Shown: positions 1 through 6,887, numbered from the stretch's first letter. The stretch: 7,157 bases of DNA from Lentisphaeria bacterium (GCA_019408975.1 DXVA01000232.1:1-7157), one strand, 5' to 3'. Translations and numbers: made by a program. The notes: generated from the letters alone by a model not told the origin.

Positions 1-199
1 AAAACAATCCAGTCAGGATAAACAGCGAAGCAATACAGCAGAAAACAATGCGACGGCGGCGGATATTGGCGCCGAGCTCTTTCGGTCCCGTCACTTTTTT
101 GAAATTGCCGTTCCGCAAATATTCCGTCAGCCGCCTGCGGTCACTTCCACGGGCGAAGTAATCAATTTCCTCAATCGGCTTCCGGCGCAGGGGGGGCAT
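1..199 (-). CDS. Unidentified membrane protein, N-terminal 66 residues only (runs off left edge)
   Basis: I read an open frame from ATG at 199-197 to the window edge, 66 codons without a stop. The visible part begins MPPLRRKPIEEIDYFARGSD, is basic (an RRR at 21-23 and RRRR at about 48-51), and ends in a hydrophobic run (IVFCCIASLFILTGLF) that looks like the start of a transmembrane helix. The cytoplasmic side would be the basic N-terminus. The start lies one base after the TGA of the preceding gene (203-201), and a GGGG lies about 8 bases upstream, so the two genes are almost certainly co-translated. Codons 2 to 4 are a run of seven C (G190-196 on the plus strand), an unusual start that could slip. 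I recognise no family. The C-terminal part needed to identify it is outside the window. Confidence 0.72.
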   Translation of the reverse strand, partial: MPPLRRKPIEEIDYFARGSDRRRLTEYLRNGNFKKVTGPKELGANIRRRRIVFCCIASLFILTGLF

Positions 200-200
200 A

Positions 201-848
201 TCAAATCCCCAGGCGAAAAGTCAGAACGATAAGCCCGCCGATCATCATACTGCTCAAAAACAGCGTAATCAGCAGAGGCAGCCCGATCCCGAAACCGATC
301 CGGAACAGCTGGGAAAAGGAGATCGAAGCCATTTCCGAAAAAAGATTGATCTCCGATTTCGACGGTGCGGCAATACAGGAATCCGGATGCTCCAGGCGCC
401 CTTTCAGGGAAATCATCTCCAGACGGATCAGCTCCAGACTGCGGCAGGCTTCCGCAAGACGGATCTGATAATCGGAAGAATCGGCGTCGGGTTCAGCGAG
501 AGCGCTCACTTTTTTCAAAGCCTCCGCAAACTTCACCTCCGCCGCATAAAACTCGTCCGCCGCTTTCCTGTAACGCGCGGATGAAGCGGCAATCTCCGCC
601 TCGGATTCCGTCAGGCGCGTCAGAAGATCCGACTTGAAACGTATGAACTCCTCATGCCGCATACGCAGGGCGCGTTCCGTTTCCGGGCTCATTTTCTCGC
701 GTATCTTCGGGCTCTCTGCCGCACCGCCCGCATTTCCGGCAGCGGAAGCTCCCTCATCATCAGACATGCCGGAGCCCTTGCGGGCGGCTTCCGCAATATG
801 ATCGCTGATCCGGTGCAGATTGTTTGTCACGAAAACTTCTTTACTCAT
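201..848 (-). CDS. Hypothetical coiled-coil protein with C-terminal membrane anchor (215 aa)
   Basis: Function not recognised. Residues 1-50 are polar and low-complexity (a GASAAGNAGGAAES-like stretch at about 33-46). Residues 52-150 are charged and alanine/leucine-rich with helical, coiled-coil character (for example ERALRMRHEEF, SEAEIAASSARYRKAADEF). Residues about 180-212 form a hydrophobic stretch (IGFGIGLPLLITLFLSS then MMIGGLIVLTF), enough for one long or two short membrane segments just before the stop. There is no N-terminal signal peptide, so a tail-anchored cytoplasmic coiled coil is the likely topology. The ATG at 848 has an AGGGA at 862-858, 9 bases upstream. The gene ends one base before the next start, so these two form a unit, perhaps as partner membrane proteins. 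It has its own promoter candidate upstream. Confidence is high that it is a gene and low on role. Confidence 0.8.
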   Translation of the reverse strand: MSKEVFVTNNLHRISDHIAEAARKGSGMSDDEGASAAGNAGGAAESPKIREKMSPETERALRMRHEEFIRFKSDLLTRLTESEAEIAASSARYRKAADEFYAAEVKFAEALKKVSALAEPDADSSDYQIRLAEACRSLELIRLEMISLKGRLEHPDSCIAAPSKSEINLFSEMASISFSQLFRIGFGIGLPLLITLFLSSMMIGGLIVLTFRLGI

Positions 849-875
849 TCCGATACATCCCTGTTGATGAATCTC

Positions 876-903
876 AATATAACATCACCTGCGGGAAACT
901 CAA
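876..903 (-). promoter_or_regulatory. Candidate sigma70 promoter for the coiled-coil/membrane gene pair
   Basis: On the minus strand, TTGAGT (903-898) and TATATT (881-876) are separated by 16 bases. They match the -35 consensus at 4 of 6 and the -10 consensus at 5 of 6. The start point would fall near 869, giving a short leader of about 20 bases that includes the AGGGA ribosome site. This suggests the pair can be transcribed independently of gshF. Seen by eye only; AT-rich intergenic DNA gives such matches fairly often. Confidence 0.45.
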
Positions 904-954
904 GAAAGAAAAAAGAAAAATCCTCTCCAATATTCCGAAAAAACATGACGGAAT
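904..954 (-). terminator. Weak candidate terminator after gshF
   Basis: Just past the gshF stop, the minus strand has a 6-bp stem, ATTCCG (954-949) with CGGAAT (937-932), and an 11-base loop. A T-rich stretch follows at about 921-904 (TTTTTC then TTTTTTC). The stem is short and the T-run begins about 10 bases after it, so this is not a textbook intrinsic terminator. It may give only partial termination, leaving some read-through into the downstream gene pair. Confidence 0.28.
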
Positions 955-960
955 TCCGCA

Positions 961-3165
961 TCAGCCGCCAGTCAACCCCAAAGCAATCAGAATCTGCCGG
1001 GCGGCGGGGCGCGGTCTGCCCTCGGAGGGAAACTCATGAATCAACAACGCGGGATTGAAGTTGGCTTCAATTACGGCATAGGCGGAATCGGGGCAGACAG
1101 GTTCGGAAAGAATGATATCCACCCCGCAGATGACGGCACGGAAAGCCGATGCCGCCTGTTCCGCAATTCTTTTGAAACGATCCGGCACCCGGTCGGTGGC
1201 GTCACATGCCTCTCCCCCTGCGCTGATATTGGATATGCGCCGCAGCCGGATATCCTGTCCTGCGGGTATGACGCTTCCGAAGTCCAGATTCTGCAGCGAC
1301 AGATACAGCTTCATAGCCTCGTCTTCCTGAATCGTCACAAGCGGGCGGTGATGCCCCGGAGCACGCCACGGATGCCGATTCGCTTTCTCAATCAGCTCAT
1401 GAATCGTCGAAACACCGTCACCGACGACATGGCACGCCCTGCGGTGTGTCACTGCAAATGTTCTGCCGGCGATGACAAGAAAACGGAATTCCCTGCCGGG
1501 GCAATACTCCTCAATCAACACATGACGGTCGAATTTGCCGGCAAGCAGGACCGCCTCCCGCAACTGTCGCTCCGTCGCAGGCTCCTCAAACACGGAAATC
1601 CCGATTCCATAGTTGGTGGACACGGGTTTGACGACCGCTTTTTTCCCAGCAAAAGCCTGAATCCGTTCCAAACCGCGATCCGTGTCCAGATTCAGCTCAA
1701 TTCCCGCCGGCGTATCGAGCCCGTGCTCGCGCAGGATCATTTTGCTGACAATCTTGTTATTCATCAGCAAAGGCGTTACATAAGTGTCAAGGGAAGTTCT
1801 GGTCGCCTGAACAACATATTCCCAGCAGTCCCCTTTCCGGAAACGGAGAATATTGTCTTCCCTGCTGACCACCTCAAACGGAATCCCTCCTTTCAGCGCC
1901 TCCCGAATCATGCACTGTGTGGAAAGCTCCAGATCATCGAATCCGGGCAGACGCCACGCTTCCGCCAAAGCTTCGTCCCGATATCCCTCCGCCAGCCTGA
2001 TCCATTCAGGAGAGAGCTCTCCCGTCTTCCGGATTCGCTCCGCATAAGAACACTCAGGCAGGCGCAGTCTTTCCCCGACAGTCTCCAGCACATCCGGAAT
2101 TTCAAGGGATATGCGGTGCGCCGTTTCAGCCAGCCGTTTCAACAGCTCATCGGCTTTCAGCCTCTGTGCTTCGGAAAAACCATATTCCGCAACGGCATCG
2201 GGATTGTCTGAAAAAGCTTCCAGCCCGGCTTCGTCAGTCAGCAGGCAATGAAAAAACAGCAGGCGGAGAAATTCCATGTCAAGTGCGGAAATCCCGCATT
2301 TTTCAAACGGGTTGAGATCCAGAATACGCAGTTCCAGCCTGTTGATTTCAGGCGTGCCGTCCGCAAAGCGCAGCCGGACGGGAGCATACAATTCGCCTGG
2401 TGCGCCGATCAGCCCCTCCCGCAGACAGCGGTCTATGCTTTCCAGGTATGCCGCAGCCGAAGATAAATCCAGCCGGGAAGAACAGAGAGTCCGATATCCG
2501 CCGGCGGAATTGCGGATTGAAACTCCGGCGGCCTTCTTACCGGAGGAAACCGGAGACGCCCCAAGCAAACCGACTGCAAACCACAGCAGACGGTATAGAT
2601 TGCGGGCGGTTTTCAGGTAACAGTTTTCACGGAAAACCCGCATCTCCCCGTCATCTGAAATTTTACGCAGGAAATCCTCCGTAAATGAAAAATTATAATG
2701 GATGCCGGAAAGAAGCAGCATTTCCACGGGATACTTCTTCCGCAGGTTCCGCCGCCGGATATTCTCGGACGCCGTTTCAAAACGGGCGCACGGAATCCGA
2801 TCCGCAGCAGGCAGGATGCACGGCGTGGAAAGCGGCCAAAGCAGTTCATGCCGCAGCGCCAGTTCCTGAAGGGCAATATTCGTCAAGGCCTCCAGAAAGC
2901 GGTGACATGCCAGCGTGGAGTCACATGGCGGGGTTTTCAATTCGATCTGGCTCTCCGCCCAGTCCGCTGTAAAAAACGGATTGCCGTCTTTCCTGCCCAG
3001 AGAAACCGGATGAGCTTTTTCGGACAGCCTCCCTGACGCAGTGCAGCGCAGGCTTTCCCGTTCAATTCCAATTCTGCAATTCGTTCCGCTCCGCAGCAAT
3101 CCGTCCGGCGGACGGATTAACGGTTCCCTGTTCAGTTTTCCGGATATTTGCGTACAGTCTTTCAT
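961..3165 (-). CDS. gshF: Bifunctional glutamate-cysteine ligase / glutathione synthetase (GshF, GshAB)
   Basis: This 734-residue cytoplasmic enzyme makes glutathione in two ATP-dependent steps: glutamate plus cysteine to gamma-glutamylcysteine, then addition of glycine. The N-terminal half resembles E. coli GshA: IGIERESLR at 32-40, the WPLSTPC region at about 110-116, SGIHYNFS at 153-160, and RLELRILDLNPF at 276-287. The C-terminal half is the ATP-grasp domain typical of GshF rather than GshB: TPLLMNNKIVSK from 464, VVKPVSTNYGIGIS at 511-524 (nucleotide binding), IEEYCPGREFRF at 551-562, VVGDGVSTI at 580-588, SNISAGG at 645-651, and likely metal ligands D683, E700 and N702/N704 (EANFNP). 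The length is slightly short of the usual ~750. I chose the ATG at 3165 over one seven codons upstream (3186) because an AAGGGGGGG ribosome site (3177-3169) lies within that extension, ideally placed for 3165. It diverges from a cystine transporter gene, consistent with cysteine supply. The family is clear. Confidence 0.95.
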   Translation of the reverse strand: MKDCTQISGKLNREPLIRPPDGLLRSGTNCRIGIERESLRCTASGRLSEKAHPVSLGRKDGNPFFTADWAESQIELKTPPCDSTLACHRFLEALTNIALQELALRHELLWPLSTPCILPAADRIPCARFETASENIRRRNLRKKYPVEMLLLSGIHYNFSFTEDFLRKISDDGEMRVFRENCYLKTARNLYRLLWFAVGLLGASPVSSGKKAAGVSIRNSAGGYRTLCSSRLDLSSAAAYLESIDRCLREGLIGAPGELYAPVRLRFADGTPEINRLELRILDLNPFEKCGISALDMEFLRLLFFHCLLTDEAGLEAFSDNPDAVAEYGFSEAQRLKADELLKRLAETAHRISLEIPDVLETVGERLRLPECSYAERIRKTGELSPEWIRLAEGYRDEALAEAWRLPGFDDLELSTQCMIREALKGGIPFEVVSREDNILRFRKGDCWEYVVQATRTSLDTYVTPLLMNNKIVSKMILREHGLDTPAGIELNLDTDRGLERIQAFAGKKAVVKPVSTNYGIGISVFEEPATERQLREAVLLAGKFDRHVLIEEYCPGREFRFLVIAGRTFAVTHRRACHVVGDGVSTIHELIEKANRHPWRAPGHHRPLVTIQEDEAMKLYLSLQNLDFGSVIPAGQDIRLRRISNISAGGEACDATDRVPDRFKRIAEQAASAFRAVICGVDIILSEPVCPDSAYAVIEANFNPALLIHEFPSEGRPRPAARQILIALGLTGG

Positions 3166-3168
3166 AAT

Positions 3169-3177
3169 CCCCCCCTT
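3169..3177 (-). promoter_or_regulatory. Ribosome binding site that fixes the gshF start
   Basis: AAGGGGGGG on the minus strand ends three bases before the ATG at 3165; its AAGGGG core is 6 bases away. It lies inside the seven-codon extension that an ATG at 3186 would give, so 3165 is the better start. The run of seven G is a possible slippage site that would alter Shine-Dalgarno spacing by single bases. Confidence 0.7.
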
Positions 3178-3288
3178 ACAATTCATCTGTCAGATTTGAT
3201 GAAATCGAAATGCCCGCCTCAGGCAGGCGCCCCCTGTCATAAGATACAGCAGAGAACGGAGAAAGCAACATGGATCACGGAGTTTTTT

Positions 3289-3352
3289 AAAAGAATCGCC
3301 GGAACGGTGCCGGACAGGCCCGCCGGAAAAGATTTTCCGACGCGATTCTTTT
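3289..3352. repeat. Perfect 11-bp inverted repeat enclosing a second hairpin
   Basis: AAAAGAATCGC (3289-3299) is exactly complementary to GCGATTCTTTT (3342-3352), with 42 bases between. Inside is a 7-bp hairpin CGGAAAA/TTTTCCG (3324-3330 and 3333-3339) with a 2-base gap, and further short CCGG repeats. As RNA this could fold on either strand as a closed multi-branch element; as DNA it could be a paired regulator site. It lies upstream of the tcyP promoter candidate, so it would be untranscribed for tcyP unless a second, earlier promoter exists. It is not a plain terminator, because the T-run forms part of the stem and the inter-arm distance is large. Confidence 0.6.
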
Positions 3353-3362
3353 CCCGTTTCAC

Positions 3363-3390
3363 TTGCAATTCATGAATGGGAAGTTATAGT
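3363..3390 (+). promoter_or_regulatory. Candidate tcyP promoter with a palindrome in its spacer
   Basis: TTGCAA (3363-3368, 4 of 6) and TATAGT (3385-3390, 5 of 6) are 16 bases apart. A start near 3397 would give a leader of about 73 bases. A perfect 10-bp palindrome, ATTCATGAAT (3368-3377), sits between the two boxes, where a repressor would block polymerase. The leader ends with an A6G6 tract (3449-3460) that supplies the ribosome site. Confidence 0.45.
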
Positions 3391-3469
3391 TCAGTCAGGG
3401 GATTCATTCTAAAGCCGGAGAAAAAATCCAATCCGGTGCCTGTTCATCAAAAAAGGGGGGAATTGCGCC

Positions 3470-4838
3470 ATGGTCCTGTTGAATGTCTGTATTTTCGTAT
3501 TGTGCGTTGCCGGTATCTTTGTCTTGCAGAGAAGAAAAGTCTCATTCAATATTCTCGTGCTGACAGCTCTTGCCGGGGCAGTTGTTTTCGGCATGTATCT
3601 GAATCTGCTTGGCGGAGAAACCGCCGTTCAGAGCATGAGATGGATCGGCATCGCGGGCAATGTTTACGTCCGCCTGCTGAAAATGATGGTCATCCCCCTG
3701 GTTTTCGTATCCATAGTCTGTGCCATCATCAATCAGGAATCAGGCAGGCAGGTCGGCAGGATCGCAGTCTGGGCGCTGGTTTTTCTGCTGGGAACCGCCG
3801 CAATCGCCGCAACAGTCGGAGGACTGACCGCCATGACGTTCGATCTCAACGCGGAAGGAATCGCAATCGGCGAATCCGAAGCTTACACCACCCACTCTGG
3901 AGGACAAGGCGCAGAGTGTGGGACTGCTGGAAAACACCATCGTCGAAATCATCCCGTCAAATCCCTTCTATGCGATGACGGGGCAAGGGCAGAACGCGAC
4001 TCTTTCCGTTGTCCTGATTGCCTGTTTCATCGGAATTGCGCTGATCGGAGTGCGGACCTACGAGCCGGAGCACGCCGCGTTCTTTGCAAAATGGATCAAT
4101 GCGCTCAACACGCTGGTCGTCGAAATCGTCATGATGATCATTATGCTCACGCCTTACGGGATCTTCTCCCTGATGGCAGGCACCGTTGCCGGAGGTGATC
4201 CCGCCGGAATCCTCAAACTGCTCAAATTCGTATTGGCATCCTACACGGCGATTCTCATCATGTTCGCGATTCACGGAGTCATCCTGGCGATTCTGAGGCT
4301 GAATCCGCTGACATATTACAAGAAAGCGCTGGCGACATTGACTTTCGCCTTCACCTCCAGAACCAGCGCCGGAACGCTACCTCTGACGGTCCGCACGCTT
4401 ACGGAAAAAATGGGAGTGTCCGACGGAGTCGCCAACCTGACGGCATCCCTCGGAGTCTCCATCGGGCAGAACGGCTGCGCCGCCATCTATCCGGCAATGC
4501 TGGCGGTCATGGTGCTTCCGGCAACGGGACGCGCCATGACGCCCGGTTTCTTTCTGGTGATGATCCTCACGATCACCGTGGTTTCCATCGGCATCGCGGG
4601 GGTGGGAGGCGGAGCGACTTTCGCCGGAATCATGGTACTTTCCGCCCTCGGGCTGCCCGTGGGAATTGCCGGGCTCCTGATTGCGATCGAGCCACTCATC
4701 GACATGGGCAGGACCGCGCTCAACGTCAGCGACGGCATGGTTTCCGCGCTTGGAACAGCCAGAATCACCGGCAATTTCAACAAAAACACTTTTGACGACC
4801 CTGCCGCAGAATTCGCGGATAAAGCCGCAAGGCACTGA
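3470..4838 (+). pseudogene. tcyP: L-cystine:H+ symporter TcyP (YdjN type), disrupted by a one-base frameshift
   Basis: This is an inner-membrane carrier of the dicarboxylate/amino acid:cation symporter (DAACS) family that takes up cystine. Frame one runs from ATG 3470 (AAGGGGGG site 9 bases upstream) for about 141 codons and contains four hydrophobic segments (about residues 2-19, 27-47, 68-88, 97-122) and MMVIPLVFVSIV. The second half continues one frame over, from about 3894 to the TGA at 4836-4838. It has the family's hallmarks: TFAFTSRTSAGTLPL (serine-rich hairpin 1), SIGQNGCAAIYPAMLAVM, AGVGGGATFAG (hairpin 2) and EPLIDMGRTALNVS. Removing one C from the CCC at 3891-3893 joins the halves into about 455 residues, close to the ~460 of E. 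coli YdjN or B. subtilis TcyP, and restores TTTLEDKAQSVGLLENT. Conservation on both sides suggests either a recent mutation or a sequence error; programmed +1 shifting is possible but unsupported. An AAGG precedes a GTG at 3918, but half a carrier is unlikely to work. Confidence 0.9.
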
Positions 4839-4858
4839 TACAGTATTTCATTTCAGGC
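4839..4858. other. 20-base convergent gap between tcyP and nagA
   Basis: The two stop codons face each other across 20 bases with no hairpin or T-run of terminator quality on either strand. Transcripts from both sides probably overlap in antisense fashion or end inside the opposite gene. Confidence 0.6.
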
Positions 4859-6007
4859 TCACGCCTTCCAGCGGGGAACGCCGCCGATCCATGTCTCAAG
4901 AGGAGTCCAGGCGGAGTCAAGAATGACAAGGTCCGCATGATAACCGGGTTCCAGCTTTCCGTAACCTTCCAGTCCCAGACTGTGCGCCTGATTCCATGAT
5001 GTACATTTGATGATCTCTTTCGGCGGCAGATGCGTCACGTCCAGCATCCGCTTCACACCGTTATGGTAAAGGAGCGTGCTTCCGGCAACACGCCCCGAAG
5101 GAATCGTCGCGCGCCCGTTTTTGACGATCACGGGAAGCCCGCCGAGAGAATAATCTCCGTCCGGCATTCCTGCGGCGCGCATGGCATCCGTAATCATCAT
5201 GACTCTTTCGCAGCCCTTCACCGCAAGGATCAGGTCAATCATCTCGTCACACAGGTGGACTCCGTCCGTAATAATCTCAACATAAACATCTTTCGAGCGC
5301 AAACCACCGCCGACGAAACCGAACTTCAGGTGATGGAGCGGAGTCAGCACATTGCAGAAATGCGTCAGATGCTTCATCCCTGCGACACGCATTTTTTCAA
5401 AAATTTCATACCCGGCCGACGAATGCGCACCGGAAGGCATGATGCCGCGTTTCACAAGTTCCCGCGCAAACTCGACGCTTCCCGGCAGTTCCGGTGAAAA
5501 CGAGACCTTTTTCACTGGGCAGACTGCATTCCACATATCAACAAGCGCAATATCGGGATTCCGCAGAAACTCCGGGTTCTGGGCTCCGGCGCCCTCGGGC
5601 GTGAAAAACGGGCCTTCAAGGTGGATTCCAAGCAGGCGCGCCCCCGCCTGATTTTCTGTGCGGTATTTTTCCGCCGTACGGCAGGTCTTTGTAATGTCGT
5701 CAAGGCTGACACTCAGCGTGGTGGCAAGGAAACCGGTCACTCCGTCGGCAAGCTTGCCGCAGCCGATCGTTTCGAAAGCCGCCATGTCCCCGTCTGAAAA
5801 ATCTGCGCCGCCGCGCCCGTGGCAATGAATGTCGATATAACCGGGAACAACCGTTTTTCCCTCCAGCTCGACCACACGGTCTGCGGCGGGGATCGCCTCC
5901 CCGGGCAGGACAATCCGGTCCACCCTGCCCTCCGCAAGCAGGAGCGAAGCGCCGGAATAGTCGAGATCAGGCGAGATCAGACGGCAGTTTTTCAGAAGGG
6001 TTGTCAT
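4859..6007 (-). CDS. nagA: N-acetylglucosamine-6-phosphate deacetylase
   Basis: NagA is a cytoplasmic metal-dependent amidohydrolase that removes acetate from GlcNAc-6-phosphate to give glucosamine-6-phosphate. The 382-residue length is normal. The TIM-barrel motifs appear in order: VVPGYIDIHCHGRGGADF (53-70) with the H61-x-H63 pair, HLEGPFF with E131, PSGAHSS with H195, MKHLTHFCNVL with H216, ITDGVHL (246-252, D248 and H251), and the catalytic aspartate D274 in MITDAMRAAG. AGST at 308-311 and the C-terminal GKLEPGYHADLVILD (350-364) are typical of the family. Keeping HxH places it nearer the Bacillus-type enzyme with a fuller metal site than the E. coli enzyme, which lacks it. The ATG at 6007 has a ribosome site GAGGTGAGG that overlaps the nagB stop, and the gap between the genes is 9 bases, so the two are one operon with likely translational coupling. 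No terminator is visible after it. Confidence 0.95.
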   Translation of the reverse strand: MTTLLKNCRLISPDLDYSGASLLLAEGRVDRIVLPGEAIPAADRVVELEGKTVVPGYIDIHCHGRGGADFSDGDMAAFETIGCGKLADGVTGFLATTLSVSLDDITKTCRTAEKYRTENQAGARLLGIHLEGPFFTPEGAGAQNPEFLRNPDIALVDMWNAVCPVKKVSFSPELPGSVEFARELVKRGIMPSGAHSSAGYEIFEKMRVAGMKHLTHFCNVLTPLHHLKFGFVGGGLRSKDVYVEIITDGVHLCDEMIDLILAVKGCERVMMITDAMRAAGMPDGDYSLGGLPVIVKNGRATIPSGRVAGSTLLYHNGVKRMLDVTHLPPKEIIKCTSWNQAHSLGLEGYGKLEPGYHADLVILDSAWTPLETWIGGVPRWKA

Positions 6008-6016
6008 CGCCTCACC

Positions 6017-6790
6017 TCATTTCAAAGTGATCTGGTCGGCAGTGTAGATAATCTCGGAATCCTTGTGCTCCAGCATATAGGATGCGGGAAGTTCCGGTGT
6101 CGGGCGCCCGTGTTTCATCACGGAGAGCGGCTTCTCCTGTTCCGGGAAACACGCAAGAAGAAGCATTTTCTTCGCCGCGAGAATCGGTTTCATTCCCATG
6201 GAAACCGCCTGGCGCGGCACCACATCCTCCCTGCCGCCGGCAGTAAGACGCGAATTCGTCTCAATCGTAAGCGGCTTGAGTGAAATGACGCGGGTAGGAA
6301 GCGCCGCGAACTCCCCGACGCTGATCTCGGACTCGCTCTGCGGTTCATTGAACGCGATATGCCCGTTGAATCCGATTCCAAGAAGCTGGAGGTCCAGACC
6401 GCCGCCTGCCGCAAGTTCGGCATCGAACGCATCCGGATTCAGCGGATCGGGAAAATGAATGCGATCTTCCGTCAATCCGAGGGCAGGATCGATATGCCGG
6501 AACAGATTTTCATGCATATAAGTATAATAACTCAGGGGATGTGAATGCGGTACCGCCTTTCCGTCCGCCACATATTCATCCAGATTGTATGTATTGAGCA
6601 GATCAAGCCTGACCTTGTTTTCGTTCAACATCTTTGCTAGTGCGGGATAAAGTTCCAGCATGGTGTTCCCGGTCGCAAGCCCGATGTTCACACGTCTGCG
6701 CGCTTTTGACGCCTCCGCAATCACATTGTAGATTCTTTCCGCGCCGATCCGGCTCATCTCATGATAGTCCGCAACAGCAAGCCATTTCAT
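6017..6790 (-). CDS. nagB: Glucosamine-6-phosphate deaminase
   Basis: NagB converts glucosamine-6-phosphate to fructose-6-phosphate and ammonia in the cytoplasm, the step after NagA. The 257-residue length is normal. Motifs seen: NIGLATGNTMLELY (35-48, phosphate binding), the NLDEY loop with catalytic D71, HSHPLSYYTYM (82-92), and GIGFNGHIAFNEP (138-150) with H144 and E149. N142 stands where the E. coli enzyme has Asp141, as in several Gram-positive homologues. Later come TNSRLT (178-183) and PRQAVSMGM (192-200). I chose the ATG at 6790 because AGGA (6802-6799) lies 8 bases upstream and the protein then starts as usual (MKWLAVADYHEM); the in-frame ATG at 6829 lacks a ribosome site and adds a basic tail not typical of NagB. 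Residues typical of the E. coli allosteric GlcNAc-6-P site were not resolved by eye. It is the first gene of nagBA, behind a strong promoter and operator candidate. Confidence 0.95.
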   Translation of the reverse strand: MKWLAVADYHEMSRIGAERIYNVIAEASKARRRVNIGLATGNTMLELYPALAKMLNENKVRLDLLNTYNLDEYVADGKAVPHSHPLSYYTYMHENLFRHIDPALGLTEDRIHFPDPLNPDAFDAELAAGGGLDLQLLGIGFNGHIAFNEPQSESEISVGEFAALPTRVISLKPLTIETNSRLTAGGREDVVPRQAVSMGMKPILAAKKMLLLACFPEQEKPLSVMKHGRPTPELPASYMLEHKDSEIIYTADQITLK

Positions 6791-6816
6791 TTTCCCAATC
6801 CTTTTCCTTAAAAGTG

Positions 6817-6831
6817 TCATGCGAAACATGA
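6817..6831 (-). other. Small hairpin in the nagB leader
   Basis: TCATG (6817-6821) pairs with CATGA (6827-6831) around a 5-base loop, within the roughly 80-base untranslated leader of nagB and upstream of its ribosome site. It could affect mRNA stability. A 5-bp stem can easily occur by chance. Confidence 0.25.
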
Positions 6832-6855
6832 TTGTTTTATTTGTATTGAAACATT

Positions 6856-6887
6856 ATAGTGTCACGTGTTACTATTTAGTATAACAC
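6856..6887. promoter_or_regulatory. Candidate operator of nagBA (two overlapping inverted repeats)
   Basis: First, GTGTTA (6866-6871) and TAACAC (6882-6887) are exact inverted arms with a 10-base spacer, covering the -10 box. Second, ATAGTGTCAC (6856-6865) is followed directly by GTGTTACTAT (6866-6875), a 20-base near-palindrome with 8 of 10 matching pairs centred on CACGTG and lying across the predicted start point. A dimeric repressor here would block nagBA transcription. The repressor gene is not in the window, and the site does not match the GntR-family NagR/DasR or catabolite cre consensus as I know them. Confidence 0.5.

Larger units (their letters stand above)
3166..3469. promoter_or_regulatory. 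Divergent gshF-tcyP intergenic control region
   Basis: These 304 bases hold the leaders and promoters of both genes and no convincing ORF. Features seen: a 5-bp hairpin CGCCT/AGGCG at 3215-3229 and a TTCATC/GATGAA inverted repeat (3182-3187, 3198-3203), both in the gshF leader; a large inverted repeat at 3289-3352; and a tcyP promoter at 3363-3390 with a palindrome in its spacer. For gshF, the best promoter I can find on the minus strand is a weak TTGCTT-16-TATCTT, located about 3245-3272. No T-box specifier or antiterminator consensus and no riboswitch class that I know is recognisable. Confidence 0.6.

Noticed and set aside
1036..2211. 391-codon plus-strand ORF opposite gshF
   Set aside because: It lies wholly antisense to a clearly recognised enzyme, has no family resemblance or ribosome site, and is explained by codon bias of gshF in the opposite frame.
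3289..3352. Intrinsic terminator reading of the 11-bp inverted repeat
   Set aside because: The arms are 42 bases apart, the T-run is within the stem itself, and no gene end lies just upstream on either strand.
3148..3375. 75-codon plus-strand ORF in the gshF-tcyP intergenic region
   Set aside because: It begins inside gshF antisense, crosses the inverted repeat and the promoter region, has no ribosome site, and shows no protein-like pattern.
3166..3469. Cysteine T-box or SAM-type riboswitch ahead of gshF or tcyP
   Set aside because: No T-box antiterminator consensus, specifier loop or recognised riboswitch core was seen in either direction.
6791..6829. In-frame upstream ATG (6829) adding 13 residues to NagB
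   Set aside because: There is no Shine-Dalgarno before 6829, while AGGA stands 8 bases before the ATG at 6790 and the shorter N-terminus matches the family.
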